Shown here piece by piece: positions 10,436-23,224 of a DNA stretch of 64,000 bases. Positions within the stretch are counted from its first letter, which is position 1; every line of letters begins with the position of its first letter. The stretch covers positions 496,001 to 560,000 of the forward strand of contig BQMF02000231.1 in NCBI GenBank assembly GCA_027922465.2, in the 5' to 3' direction. The stretch is from Turritopsis dohrnii. Lineage: Eukaryota > Cnidaria > Hydrozoa > Anthoathecata > Oceaniidae. The notes under the pieces are model-generated. The model saw nothing but the letters and a program-made list of their open reading frames with translations, made no database searches and was not told where the DNA came from. Position numbers and translations under genes: made by a program.

Positions 10436-10650
10436 TTTTCAGTGTCTATTTCTCAACATTTGTTTGTCAAAATGCTGGAAAATTTACATCACAAGAAAGT
10501 ACTTTCGGTTGATATGAAATTTTCAAGAAAATGATTATTCTTCGGAAAATTATTGAAGAAAAACACACAGATTTGGATCATTAATTTCTTAAAGATCAAT
10601 TAATGCTTGTGACAATGTAATATCTTTACAAACACAATCAGATTTATGTC
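10436..10650. repeat. Relic of the mariner-like MITE family
   Basis: The segment GTGTCTATTTCTCAACA ... GATCAATTAATGCTTGTGAC ... CTTTACAAACACAATCAGA matches the element at 53620-54264, mostly in inverse orientation to its right half. No termini remain, so this is an internal fragment. Confidence 0.5.
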
Positions 10651-11876
10651 GATGTTCACGGTTAGCGAGGAAACAACACTAATGTTTTTAAAGATGTTTG
10701 CAATATTCTTGTTCTTTACTCGATAATTTCTAATAACAACTAGATGGGATATTTAACGATAAAGTCTAAAGTAATAAAAACCCATCTCGGTAAGTTCCTT
10801 ATATTCTATTCTTACATGATTTGTTAATATTTGGTCCAATAAGGTGTTGTTTTTGCAATGTGTCTTTGCAAGTTATTTGATTGAGCCTGATATCCATTCA
10901 TTTCACCAATTATAGATTTAAACTAAAGCCTATCTGAATATAGACTATTTAGTAGTTTTTCCTTAGGTTGTATAGTATTCTTGTTATTTCCAAAGTTGTT
11001 TTCCAAGTGTTTTCTTGCGCACGAACGGAAAGGAAAACGTTGTCACTGATTTGCAAAATGATATACTTTTCTGAATTTTAGGATATAGTAAAGATACTTT
11101 TTGCTGTATTATGAATAAATTTCTACACTCAAACAATTTTTTTCTAAAAAAGTAAAAGCATATAATCGTAATAACCGAAAACGAGTGAAGCTTTCCATCA
11201 AAATCGGAATAATCCGAAATGAGTTTCAATCAGGGGTGAAATGTTTTTAGGTTTTATGTGTCCTCAAGGCTAATTTGTAAAACAGTAAACTAGTATTTTG
11301 TTGCAAATAGCGCATTATTTACGCGCCGTTTCGTTTATTCAATTTTGTAATGGCCTAACCTTTAAAGTGACATTTTAGGTATGATTTTATTTTTTTTCTG
11401 TGGAGTTTTGCACATAATTTAGAATACTAACAGAGCTTTCCTAAGACATTTCATTTTGTGCAAGCACATTAAATGTCTTTATGTTTGGATAAGTATTATC
11501 AGGCTGCACACAATTCACATTTCCTGTTCTTCTTCGCCTTATTCTATGGACAACGGGGTGGAGAAGATTCTTCTTTTATAACAATTAAAATCCGTTGATG
11601 TAGTTAAGATGGAATGTAAAAAATTTCTTGCAGTCATATTAATGAATAAAATGTATGAAACCACCGATTAGTGCGTTCGGTCTTGTTACTGGGATTTCTG
11701 GGATATCAGGGATAATAATAATCTACTACCTATACTATTTTAGTTAATATACTTTGATGATTAGAAATCTTTTGTTGTTGTTGTTGTTGTTGTTGTTGTG
11801 GTTTGTTTGTTTGTTTGTTTGTTTGTTTGTTTCAACGAACAAGGCATTATGCAATGATTTGCTCGTTTAACCTTGA
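10651..11876. other. No gene; microsatellites at the end
   Basis: AT-rich with no recognisable coding region. A TTG run at about 11771-11799 is followed by a TTTG run at about 11803-11831. A short ORF over the TTTG run (11803-12003) is a repeat artefact. Confidence 0.5.
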
Positions 11877-11985
11877 CCCAGTGGGCAAAATCGTCAAAAA
11901 GCCACTGCGACGAAGAGCATTTTTATTGAAATTGTGTGTGTATTTCTATAGAAATGGAGTGCATTTTGCAGAGGTTTTAATTGGT
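11877..11985. repeat. Foldback MITE copy, 3' part decayed
   Basis: Starts with the intact end CCCAGTGGGCAAAATCGTC, followed by CACTGCGACGAAGAGCATTT and TTTCTATAGAAATG. The right arm is eroded after about 11975. Confidence 0.6.
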
Positions 11986-13069
11986 ATTAAGTTTATGTTT
12001 TAGTTATTTATTTGCTTTATGTAACATTGACGTTCAATAAAACACAAAGAAAAACAAACAGCTTTTTCGTGACATTAGTTCATTAAAAAACATAAGCTGG
12101 AAGGTAAACATTACGAAAGGAAGGTCCCATGTTTGACATATGTTGGATCCTAGGTTTTTTATTTGATGACTCCTGGAAAAAGAATTTTCTGAATTATGCA
12201 GTCATTGTTTTTCGTAGTATGATTACAAAGCACTAGCTAAGGTAGGGCCTAGTGGTGAACCCATTGCTAATCCATCAATTTTTTGGTATCAACAAAAATG
12301 AAATTAAGACTCATTGGCAGCCAGTGTAAGTTACTTATGGAAATTTTGATTGGAGAGACCACGAACATTGTCTGTGATGTCAAACAAGTGATCTATACAT
12401 AAAAAGGTCTCTTCAAGAAGAACATTGGTAAAGAAAGAGCTGACACCCAAACTACCCCGTAAATATCTTGTTTAACTATTTCAATTTTTGTTCATTGGCT
12501 GCAAGCGATACGCCCATACGCGATGCGTTTTTATTCCAGGCATTTTGATTTTGATTCTAGGCTGTCAGTTGTTGCCTTTTAAGCACATGCAGAGACCTCG
12601 GCCATGTTAAGTTCCTAACAAAAGCGAAGAGGGTAACTCTGGAGCTTCATATTGAAATGATGTTCACGTTTCACGAGAAAGTTTTTGTATCATACCAGCA
12701 TGGCCTTCATACTTTAAAAGTTGTCTCTTGGAGTGATTTTCTAGTCCTCTTGTTCTGCAATGCTTTCAAAACTGACACTTCATGTACTTAATAGATTTAA
12801 ACAAAATAAAGGTGGGAACAGATTTCATTTCAGTGCACGTCAATTTTGTTTGAATTTATTATTTCAGACATTACTTTAGATGCATGTGTGATGTCGAGCT
12901 TCATATAAAAATAACTTATATTCTATCAATTAGCAAAACCTTTTCGTTCAGACTATTTGGAATAGATTTCATAAAATTTCTGCATAATCTTCTTGTTCTT
13001 CAAGTTCATGTTTTAATCGATTGATATGTGTGTTCGTTTCTTTTCAAATGATTTACGATTGTTTGATTT
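11986..13069. other. No gene recognised
   Basis: AT-rich sequence with no long ORF, no inverted repeat and no tandem repeat that I can see. Confidence 0.4.
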
Positions 13070-13138
13070 AGGTCATCCGAACCCCCGTGTGATCGCAAAG
13101 ATTCTTCGTAGATGCATCTGATGCTAACATGTCCCAAG
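13070..13138 (+). other. Possible non-coding 5' exon with a start codon
   Basis: A TTTGATTTAG acceptor is followed by about 68 nt that contain stops in all frames until ATGTCCCAAGAAAG, directly before a GTACGC donor. This could be a 5' leader exon with a start codon in its last 14 nt. No downstream exon in a matching frame was found, so the call is weak. Confidence 0.2.
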
Positions 13139-13497
13139 AAAGGTACGCAATTTATTTTCTTCTTTATTCTATGAGTGTTTTCAGGGAACTGATTTCGAGA
13201 AGAATTCTTGAATTCTTAAAAGTTCATCTTAGCTGATTTTTATCGGTTACCAGGGTTGTTCCAAAAAGTGTAGGAGTACATTTTGATTAAACTCCCTTTC
13301 AATCATAAGAGTTCCTTCATTCTAATAAATATTGACTTGTTTACTTCGTTTGGATGTATAATATCTACTAAATATTCTGTCATCAAATCATTGAAATCGA
13401 GGTTGAATATATTAGCTTCGGAAAAATATTTCAGTTAGGTTCAGTCTATTCTCGACGAAAGCTTTAAAAACATTTAAAATAAAACAAATAGCATATA

Positions 13498-13590
13498 TCC
13501 AAACATATAACCAAACATAACGAAACACATAACCAAACATAACGAAACACATAACGAAACACATAACGAAACACATAACGAAACACATAA
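13498..13590. repeat. Minisatellite, 12-16-bp units
   Basis: Repeats of the word AACGAAACACAT, first alternating with AACCAAACATA. Directly repeated, with no coding potential. Confidence 0.8.
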
Positions 13591-13930
13591 ACGTTCATGA
13601 TGATTATCTCCTGCTGCGAGAATTGTTTTCCTTGCTGGAAAAATTTCGGACATTTTCTGTGGTATATATTCTTATATTATTGAAAACATGAGGAAAAAAG
13701 ATGGACAAAAGGTCTCTGTATGATTCATCTTATCCAATTGTTTTTCTCACTGCAAAAGGTTTTTCACTTTCATTACTCAACCAGTGCAAGCTATGCTCGA
13801 CTAGTGCTTTGAAATGATTTAAAACCAGTTTGAAAGAATGCTTGGAGAGGGTGGTTCTCTCCATGTCATAATATTTAATAGTTATCGACAATTTCTCAAG
13901 AATAGAGTAGTTAAGTTAAGAAATTTGACC

Positions 13931-14039
13931 AATAAGCACCACAGGAAACTGTTCTTTCATCCAATCAATAAGCACCATAGGAAACTGTTCTATCATCCAA
14001 TCAAAAAGCACCATAGGAAACTGTTCTATCATCCAATCT
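13931..14039 (+). repeat. Three tandem 36-bp units
   Basis: Three copies of AATAAGCACCAYAGGAAACT followed by GTTCTWTCATCCAATC. The unit length is a multiple of 3 and the frame is open, giving the repeated peptide NKHHRKLFYHPI inside a 67-codon ORF (13838-14041). I see no homologue and do not call a gene. Confidence 0.8.
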
Positions 14040-15299
14040 GAATGTTACAAATGCTCCATCGAGAGGAGAGTTGGATAAAAAAACAAATAAAAATGGCCGT
14101 GATTTTACTAGAACAATATTACCTGAAGAGCAGAGAAAAGGAAGCTAAAATGACTTTTGATAATTGTTTGCCTAACTTTACCGTGAAATTCTCTTGAAAT
14201 CAAACTGATAAATGGCAGTAGCATCAGTTAGGCCAATACTTTCTTTCTAAATCCAGTCTTAATTTTGAGCTACCAAGTACAGCTTCATTTCTTCATATTC
14301 TGTTAATTCACTAATGATATATATTTTTGTTTCATTGTGCAAACACAAGCTTGCCATTTCCAAGTGAAATTATTCAAAGCACTCAAACTCTGGAGGAAAA
14401 GGCCATAACTGATGAAGCAGATCGAAATTCCTCGGTTCCGTAGAATTAAAATATCATCACGATTCACGGATTTTGTAATGACGGCTATGACACGATTCAA
14501 GCACAGTCATGAGAACGTTTCCCTGAAGCTTTGAAAGTTTTATTGTTGTTATGATCACTTGACACATGTTAAGGAACAGTTGGTTGTTTTGGTTATGTGA
14601 TCTTACAGATTGCAAAGCAAAGTTTGCTTATTTCAAAACAGGAAACAAAAATGTAACAAGGCATTGTTAGGCTTGCAGATCAGGGAATGTTGTAATGACC
14701 ACGATTCAGGAAATCTGGACAAAGAATAAGAAAACAATTTGAAAACACGTCTGTAGAGTATATTGAAAATAAAGCGACCAAACGCTTCATGTTGTCCCAA
14801 AAAATTTTCTTATTACCATACACTCTATGGTAATTGTGAACATTGTGAACATTCTTCATAGGAGTGACGAATTTCTGCGTACATTCTCAGAGGAGTGACG
14901 TTCAAGAATTTAAATTGCATGTTTAAAGCAAAATTTTGATCTAGGGCAACCTTGACAAGTCATTCGCATGTAATATGCATATGAGATATGTTTGTGATGA
15001 TATGTGAAGGTCGATTTCTACTTGACATTTCTACTGACGACTGTCTTTATATGGAATAGAGGTTACAACGATGTTTTTAAGAGCAGTTCGTAAACGTTGA
15101 TTTGCACTTGAATTGTCGCAAGTGTTGTGTCTAAATGATTTTCGCTTTTTTGCTTTTGCATAGCAGCACAACAACATTTTTGAGATAAAAATATTTACAG
15201 CCATTTTTGGTTCGTTCAATAAAGCGTGAATTCAAAGGTGAATACAATCAAAGCGTCAAAGCCTTTCCTATTTATTTCCGAATGACTTTAACGAAATTC
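14040..15299. other. No gene recognised
   Basis: AT-rich with only short chance ORFs. A short direct duplication (CATTGTGAACATTCTTCATAGGAGTGACG, then ACATTCTCAGAGGAGTGACG) lies near 14840-14900. Confidence 0.4.
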
Positions 15300-17100
15300 A
15301 TAGATCTTCTAAGTTGGAACTTTCGTAACAAACAGATTATCTTTATCTAGGACTACTCGCATTCTTCACCATTTGTGAGTAATGAGGGTTTTTTTGCATT
15401 ATCTAGTTGATTTGTTGGACATAGGACAGACAGGGGTTGAGTAGTTTGTATGTTTTAGGCAAGTGTGTTACAAGAGGTCATAGGGCCAAACAGGCTCAAA
15501 TCAACTTGCGTACAAGCTTAACTTTAAATTTGGGTAAGAATGGCTCCCTCCATCAGTGTCCATAGATTCATTCTTAGTCAATAAGGGCCCAATTCATGTA
15601 AAGCTTTGTTGCGGAGCTTTAGTTGAAGCTGACATGTACAAATAAAGTAATGAAATCAGTTTAAGTAAAGTGTAACAAGGCCCATGGTTTCAAAAAGGAT
15701 ATAAGCTTTCTCTAAAACTGCCTGTATTCATAGCCACTTGTTTATAAAGGGTATTGTTTACATTTTCCAGTTGTCAAGAGTTATATATGGATAGACACCG
15801 GCGTAATAGCTTGGACATTTCCAGTATATGTAATACATGAAGCTAACAATCCAGACGTATTTTGACCAGAAAAATTAAGCCGTTTTAGTGCAAATTTGCA
15901 TCAATATCATAAGGTCAGTATATTTTATAGATAACTTTATGACGTTTTTAGTCTGGCAGATACGCATTGTATATTGGAATTTGTTTAGATACATTATAAA
16001 AAGTTTCTGGTAAGCATATGGTCGATGGAGATGGTCGGAATAGGTTAGACGCTCCTGCGACGTGTTTTACGAGAGATCATCAAGTCATATACACTCATAC
16101 CAAGACAATCGACGCCATCGTGTCAAGATTTGGGAAAGAAAGGTTTTTTCCACCAACTTCCGTTCTCAGTAAGTAAAAGCAAAATTCATATTACAACGTT
16201 TTATTTTAGAATCTTAACGAACTCTGCGGTGCGACACAAGGTGTATATTGGAATTTGCACAGATACAAGCCAATAGGTACGCCTGTATCTAAAAAAGCCA
16301 TTGATCTCCCCTGAAAGTGTTTGCATTCATAGCGGTTTGTGAATAATGGAGTTCTTTCATGGGCACTCAAGGTCGGGATAGGTGGGAAGTTTCTACCACG
16401 TGTCTTTTATGAGATGATCGAGTCAAACACACAGATATTTAAGAAGTCAAGACTGCTATGTACATATTTAGCCTAACGGTTGGTCAAGAATGCTTTCTTC
16501 CATCGACATCGATAACTTCATGTCTAGTCGATGAAGGCCTTATTCATAAAAATCTTTTTTAAGAAATCTTAACAACACCTGACGTCCGACACATAGTACA
16601 CCTGCAGGGCAACAGGGACCGTTAGTCCACGAAAGCTTGCATTCATAGTCATTTGTTAATAATGGAGTATATGTTTACCTTTACTAGTTGACTGAGGATG
16701 CATTTGGAAGGACAAGGACGGAGTACCTTGGATATTTTTGATGACAATGATCCAGACACACTCAGATTACAGAAATGGATGTGTTGAAGAATAGTTCCTT
16801 GTATACGTATCTGCAAGGTCAGTGTTGTAAAACAAAAACAAAATTACTTAAAGGATTTGTTTAACATCGTCTGTAATCCGTCACATGTAAACTTAATTTT
16901 GCAATAAAGGTAATGTTAAGATACATTCCAACAATGCCTCTTGCATCAAAAATTGCCATTTGGCTTCCTTAAAACTGGTTGTATTCATTGCAATTTCTTA
17001 ATATTGAATTTTGTTTTCGTTTCCTATTCGGTAAGACTTACATAAGGGCACACAGGGCGGTATAGTTTGGGCGTTCCTGCTATGTTAATACGTACAGGTC
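15300..17100 (+). repeat. Strongly diverged tandem duplications, unit about 350-600 bp
   Basis: A recurring order of words is seen at least five times. A CATTCATAG-CCATTTGT-AATAATGG-type line occurs near 15355, 15725, 16325, 16635 and 16985. It is followed by GGACA or GGGCACA plus GG(T)A-TA-TTGGG. A GTATATTGGAATTTG segment recurs near 15967 and 16241, with a looser match near 16880. No frame stays open, so the unit is not protein-coding now. It could be a decayed satellite, or repeated exons or regulatory blocks of a lost gene. Confidence 0.4.
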
Positions 17101-20100
17101 ACCGATCTAGCCTCACACAAAATAGCCAAACCGAGAACTTTGAGCACAAAGTTTGTCTTGGATTTATCAAAGAATGTTTTTTTATTTTCTTCAGAAAGAA
17201 TGAAACTACGATCTATTTCGCTTTCTGTGGGACTTCAGCATTACCGATGTTGCATTCAATAAACTGGAACGAAGCTGTTGGCATCAATAAGTACTTTATG
17301 TTGTTCATCATTTTCGACCAGAAACAAGGCTATGAATTTGGTAGGTAACATATAGTTTACTTTATGGGCTTCTAATGTAATCTCATGATACACACGAATT
17401 TTTGAAAAAAATTCTCTTCTCTTCAGAAATAATGAATCTACGAGCTATTACGCTTTCACCTTAGTATATACCTATCAATGAACAATGATGACATTTTGGT
17501 GACGTGTTGGTGACGTGTCATTTTTTGATACGTGTAATATTTTGATGTACCTACCATGAGCAAAACATTTCTTTCTTCAGCATGGTCAGAACACGATTGA
17601 ACCTTCTTCCTCTGTGTCCAACATAACTAACTTCCAGAAACAGGACAGACGCCAGTCGATTTTCTGAAAGGTACTTGCTTTCATTTGGTTGAAGTACTCG
17701 AATTTGTTGCACACAGTCCGTTCTCCGATCATCATATCTGCTGTGTTTACCTTAGTGCTCTTTTGTCAAATTGCTCGTTGCAAGGAGTGTTTATGCGCTG
17801 TTAGCTAGCAATTTTGTGCCACAGTGGTTGTAAGGCAAAAGATGGTATCATGGTATCAACCAACAAGTACGTGACATCTTTCTGTTTGTTTTGATTTTGT
17901 GTTAAAATACGATAATTTTGTATTCAATAGTGTTTCCAGCAGAAATTGAAGTTGAATACTTGAAGTGCAGTATTATGTGTGACATTGTTCCACTGAGAAG
18001 ATTAAGATAGATCATCAAGTTGTGTTTGTTGGAAAATTTGATGTGATTATATGACATTGTTTTCATTAAAGTTTATAATTGTTTTATTACGTTTTCAGGT
18101 CGTTCTTTAAATGAATTGTACCAGGCGAATGTTCGTAAAAGGAAGATATCATCGGTAATGTATTCGTCAATATAGAATGATGACGTCAATTGATGGAAAT
18201 TCAATGATTGGAATATCCTATGCGGTAAGATGGTAATCCAATTGTTATTCTGTTCACTTAAGTACAAAATCTATCAAGTGGAATGGGTGTGACATTAGGG
18301 TGGGGTTGGAACACAAAAACTTTGCAATTTGATGTGAGTAGCTCCGATAAGATGCGTCTAGTTTGCTTAGAAACTTTGATTCTGTTTTATACGCTCACTT
18401 TTTCAATTTAGTTTAATGAAAACATAGCAAATATATTTTCAAGTCGCCAGTGATCGATGATTGATTCCATTTCATGGACATCCAACATGACGAAGTTGAA
18501 AAAAAGCATCAAGGAAGACGATCAGATAACGTGTAAGTGAATTTTTGAAAACACTGTATTGCCAGAAACTGTAAAAGATCGATCAATTCAAAAATGAATA
18601 AAAGCCATTAAAGTAGGATTAACACACGATTCACGTCAATACAACTCTTCGTTTTCATTACAACTTTGAAATATATTTTTTCACATTCTGCACTAAAAGG
18701 GTGAATCTCTTGAAGACATGTAATATTTATTTCGAAACCATGTAAGGAATATAAATCCATTTTCCGTCTTGTCACTGCATTTGCTTAAAATTTTATAAAA
18801 CGCGTTGGTGTTGCTGTAAAGAGTATTGGTGTATATCTGCAGGTAAAGAAACAAGTGCTTAAGTAACGAATAATGGAATGTTTGTTGCAACGAAAGGGTA
18901 AGACAGAACAATGTTGTGCGTTCATCAAATCCGCCTGTGATTGTTCTGGTAATCAACAGATTTAGTAAGCAATGTCCAAATAACCCAAAATTTCAAAACA
19001 AAGTTGAGGCAACAGCTATTTCAACATCGCGGCAACAACCAAGAACACAAAACAAAGTTTTCAGTTTTTTTCTTGGAAGGAAAAGGACGCCAAACGAACA
19101 TTCGTCTGAGAGGTCGATGAAACATCGACGGCAATCAAAGCTCTCCCATGTTCTGGTTAAAAACTTGCGTGGGTGCGCACTTCCCCGTAGTGATCTAGGT
19201 TGGCGCGGCTTGTTTTGGCAACTCTTCGGAGTTGTCAGATGGCACTAGTTCACAGAAACATTTAGGTCATCGCAACTCGATCGAAATCCTATGACACGTC
19301 AGGGCTTGAAGTGTTAGCATGTAGCTGAGATGCCGACTTTAATGTTCAAATCGTTCTAACGTTTCTTTCTACTTTGCAACACACTTTGTGACTACTTACC
19401 ACAACAAAATCTTTTGGTGAGTCTTAATTTTTGCATTCTGCCGTTACGTTGAAATAGCTTTGTCACTCCACTCCACTACACTAAAGGGGCTTACAGGCCC
19501 AAACGAACCAGCTTACAAGGCTTCTTCGGCTACGTAACAACATCAATCGGATGTGAGATCACTACATCACAAAGGCGTTTGGATGTCCTCTATTGTTAAT
19601 TCACTTCCTGAAATTATCATCGAGTCGTGTACATCAAGCATGGCTTACAAAACAACGAAGAGGGGACTAGCAGGTTGCATGGAGCATCATAAAGCCATAA
19701 CAAACAAATGGGCATTAAATAAATGTTATTAAACTGGCTGCTGAGAAACTCTGCTTATGTATGTTTAATACATTTACTTGACTTTCAATTTAGCTAAATG
19801 GAAACACAACGATAGATCAGCCAACGAGCGCACGACAAATATATTGTCAGGTTACTGGTAATCGAATGTTTGAACTCATGAAACTTCATGAAATACTGGT
19901 ATGACCGAATAAAGAAAATCGCACAAGTATTGATGACAACCAAAGATGTGAAAGTGAGTTTGATAATGTTAAGACTACAGTAAATTGCAAAGAAATGAAA
20001 ATTAAGTCTGTTATATCAAAAAGTTTGATCGATGAAAACAGAAATGTTAAGTCAAGAACTATGTTCTCGAGTTTGTTTCCAATATGATTTCAAACCATCA

Positions 20101-20876
20101 TTTCACATGTTCTGCTGAGACTGTGTAAATATCTAAACGATGTAATGATATTTCTCTTCTGAAAAAATTACGAAACCTGTAAATCCATTGTTTCGTTTCA
20201 CCGTGTTAGCTTAAAAACTCTAATGGTGGTTAGCGTCCGTGGTGTCTATTTCTTCCAGGAGTAGGACAGCGGATTCCATAGTACATAAGAGAAATTGTTG
20301 TCTACTAACTGGAATGATATGCAATATCAACTTCATCAAAACTGCTTTTGTCTTTACAGAAACAATGAAGTCTACTGCGTCTAATGTCCCATAAGATGAA
20401 CCTCCACCGAACGAGCAACGTTGCAACGATATGATGAATTTGGAATCGAGTTGGTTTTATCAAGAAGGATGTCTTTGGGTCGTATATTAGTCAATCGAAA
20501 ACTTTGCATTCCATAGAAGAACCTCTAACCGAACGAACAACGTTGAAACGATGAATTTTGAAGCGAGTTGGTTTCATCAAGGAAGACGTTTTCGATCATC
20601 TATTCGTCAATCAAGAACTTCGATCAATTCATGGAACTTTGATATACTTAAAATGTTCATTGTGAAAAAATGGTAATGCGATTCTAATGCTTGCTGCTAA
20701 ACTTGCGAACATACCGTATCTAACGTCGCAGTGATTAAGTAACGATTCTATCAGGAGGAAAGTAGGGTATTTTGGGGGACGGGTCGGGGCGTTAAAAACG
20801 TTACAATCTGATGTTAGTAGCTCTGCTATGAAGGGACGTTAGAAGTTCAGGTTGCTGAAACCCCCGGGTGTATGTG
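17101..20876 (+). repeat. Diverged, partly rearranged duplications with exon-like segments
   Basis: Several paired segments are visible. 17170-17230 resembles 17404-17460 (CTTCAGAAA.AATGAA.CTACGA). 18290-18370 resembles 20760-20850 (GATGTTAGTAGCTC-like). 18400-18540 resembles 19760-19960 (ACTTT..CAATTTAG, then ATATATT.TCA). 20400-20500 resembles 20520-20620 (CGAACGA.CAACGTTG, GAGTTGGTTT, ATCAAG). Two pieces look exon-like. 17581-17671 sits between a TTTCTTTCTTCAG acceptor and an AAAG-GTACTTG donor. 18474-18534 has an ATG and 20 open codons and ends at a GTAAGTGA donor. No recognisable protein emerges. A fast-evolving host locus and a decayed repeat are both possible. Confidence 0.35.
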
Positions 20877-20909
20877 TTAGCATGCCAGGGGGAGATAATG
20901 GCATGCTAA
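20877..20909. other. Perfect 11-bp hairpin
   Basis: TTAGCATGCCA and TGGCATGCTAA flank an 11-nt purine-rich loop. The stem has no mismatch. Its role is unknown, and it is too short to be a typical microRNA precursor. Confidence 0.6.
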
Positions 20910-22500
20910 AATGAGTCGCTCTTTTGACAGGAAGCTATGACGGCTTTTCGTTGACCAAACGCGTTTGAGAGGAGCAGGTAGTTTGTGTGGGGGCTATAAT
21001 GGAGGTGATGCTTAGAAAGGAATTCTAAACACTTATCTTTCATTTTCATTTAGATGAGTTATTTTAATTTGATGTTCCAACCATATTTCGTTTCATAAAA
21101 GATTATTGTTTTGGTAAATTTCAACAAAGCTAGAACTAACCTGAAAGATAATTTTTGTATTTTGCTTAAGTAAATCCTCTTTTAAATGACCATAATGCGA
21201 AGTGAACCTAAAACCTTTTTTACATACTATCTTTATACAATTAATAACTGTTGAAAATTTGATTTTATCACTTAAACAATGTCTTCTTTTCGAAATTTCT
21301 AAACTTTTCAAATCATTTACATCTTCAAATCATTTGCATCTTCCAAAGTTAAGAGCTTTGTAACTTAAAGTTTTTATATTCTCTATTTGAAATCGTCTTA
21401 TTACTTTGAAGTAACTTTAAAATCCAAAATAGCAGTCACACTCATTTCTACAGATTTGCATTTTATGAAACGAACACTCAAACGGCTCTAGTAAATTCTG
21501 TTTTATCATAAATACATTGTAAACATTTAACTTCGAAATTCTAAGTAGCAGTTTCCTATAAAATAGTAACTGCTGCATTTTATACATATTTTCATATTGA
21601 CAAAATATATAACCTCTAGTATAATTAACAGTATTCTTCATTAAAAAAGACTTAAGCGTCTGTATTCCTTTTGGTATCTCACTTTGGATATGATATTTCA
21701 CCTTTAAACATTTATGTATGAAGAATAAATTCTAATGATAATATACAATTTTACCGAGCGAAATTCAGCAATTTGCCATTCAGTGAAGCCATCTACAAAA
21801 TTAAATGTTTCTCCCAAAAATAACATCACAATAACAAAAACAACATTTTTAAACCCTATCTGTTTCGGAGTGATATTTCTATGCGCAAATTTATTGAGAA
21901 ATCTTGAAAATAAATAAAGTGCTAAAATTTGGAAAAAAAACATTTGAACAAAAATGAAAGCAAATACATAAAATCTCTTTGAAAAACGACGAAGCATAAG
22001 TATTTCTATAAATGTTACTTTTACAAAAGGTATCTTTAAAAAAGACTTCCATTTTTGTAAAAATTTGAAATAACTGCAAATTTTCGGGAAAAAACTGGAG
22101 AACTAAGTAAGGATCAAAATTTTACTAAGGTGGTTTGGATTACATCAAGAGAAATTCTAAAATTCTTTTGAATATTTGAAGCTGTCAAAACAAAGAAAAC
22201 TTGAGAGAATTCCTTTCTGAATATTTCTTCATTGTTGAGAGATTGCGTGTTGATTTTTTCTTTTTTTCTTCTTTTTTTTGAATGTTGGTCAACGGGTTTT
22301 CTACAGTGGACTGTCATTAAAGACATCCCACATACACTTCAGCAACCTAATTTTCTTCTGTTTCTTCTACGTTGCAAAAACATGTTTGTAACGTTTCCTA
22401 AAACAAATATTGAAAAATCCCTTGATAGGATCTTACTGAAAATCTGTGGTTGATACGGTGTTTGCTTGTAAGGCTTCAGGCATTAGCTATTGCATTATCA
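20910..22500. other. Very AT-rich, no gene recognised
   Basis: Several minus-strand ORFs of 60-97 codons lie in different frames at 21093-22326. Their residues are dominated by F, I, K, N and L, as expected from random AT-rich DNA. They lack splice signals that would join them, and one (21704-21997) is hydrophobic only because of composition. Confidence 0.4.
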
Positions 22501-22506
22501 TTTTTC

Positions 22507-22695
22507 AGCAAGCGAGCAAGCGCTTCTGCGAGTTCTTGCAGTCTCTAACAGATCGTGCCCACCCCATAACTATTCGAACTTTTTATAACCAAGCTAAGAT
22601 GATTAGCTATGGAGATATTTAGTTCGGCTCGTTATGGAGTGGACATGATCTGTTAGAGACTGCAAGAACTTGCAGAAGTGCTTGCTCGCTTGCTG
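22507..22695. repeat. Long palindromic MITE/hairpin (about 189 bp)
   Basis: The left arm CAGCAAGCGAGCAAGC... TCTGCGAGTTCTTGCAGTC... ACAGATC recurs as its reverse complement at the right, ending GCTCGCTTGCTG. The arms are about 55-60 bp with a few mismatches around a central region of about 70 bp. No target duplication is clear. It encodes nothing and is probably a foldback transposon remnant. Confidence 0.75.
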
Positions 22696-22983
22696 TAAAA
22701 ACGTTGTAATTTTTTTATTTTTTTGTTTCGAAAGATATTGAAAAATTTAATAAGATCCCCTGTTTTTCTTTTCTCCTTTTGATTTCGGCCATTTTGTCCC
22801 TTTTGTCCATTTTGTCATTTTGTCCACGTCTTACCTGTTTTTTCGGACCAACGGACCACTTGTACACTGATCTCACCTTCAGTATGCTTCACATTCGGGT
22901 CTTTTGAACAGCCTGTAGTGTTTTCGCACTACTGTTACTTACCTCGACTTACCTCGGTCAGTTATCTCCACAATCACATTACA

Positions 22984-23150
22984 ATTACCCACCGTGGCAC
23001 AGTGATATTGGCAGTTTTGTAAGTTTTGATTACCCCTTTTATTATGTGTATCAGTTAATCGACTCTATATTCCCCGCATGAGATTCGAACCACTATGAAG
23101 TCTAAACTGAGAATCACCCCTTATGCCACTGTGCCACAGGCGGATAGTTG
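22984..23150. repeat. Pair of inverted tRNA-like fragments
   Basis: At 22990-23010 the plus strand has a box-A-like TGGCACAGTG. At 23078-23146 the minus strand has TGGCACAGTGGCATAAGG and GGTTCGAATCTC, a box A/box B pair in tRNA order. A CCGC/GCGG pairing exists at the ends, but the acceptor stem is incomplete. It is likely tRNA-derived and of a different type from the array that follows. Confidence 0.45.
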
Positions 23151-23224
23151 TAGACGTATAAGTTATTGATTTCACTGTAATGCTGCTACCAAGTGGCGTT
23201 CAAATTGAGATGAAGAGAATATAC

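Noticed and set aside
21093..22326. Cluster of minus-strand ORFs as a multi-exon membrane protein
   Set aside because: Residue composition follows AT-rich sequence, no splice sites link the frames in order, and no domain was recognised.
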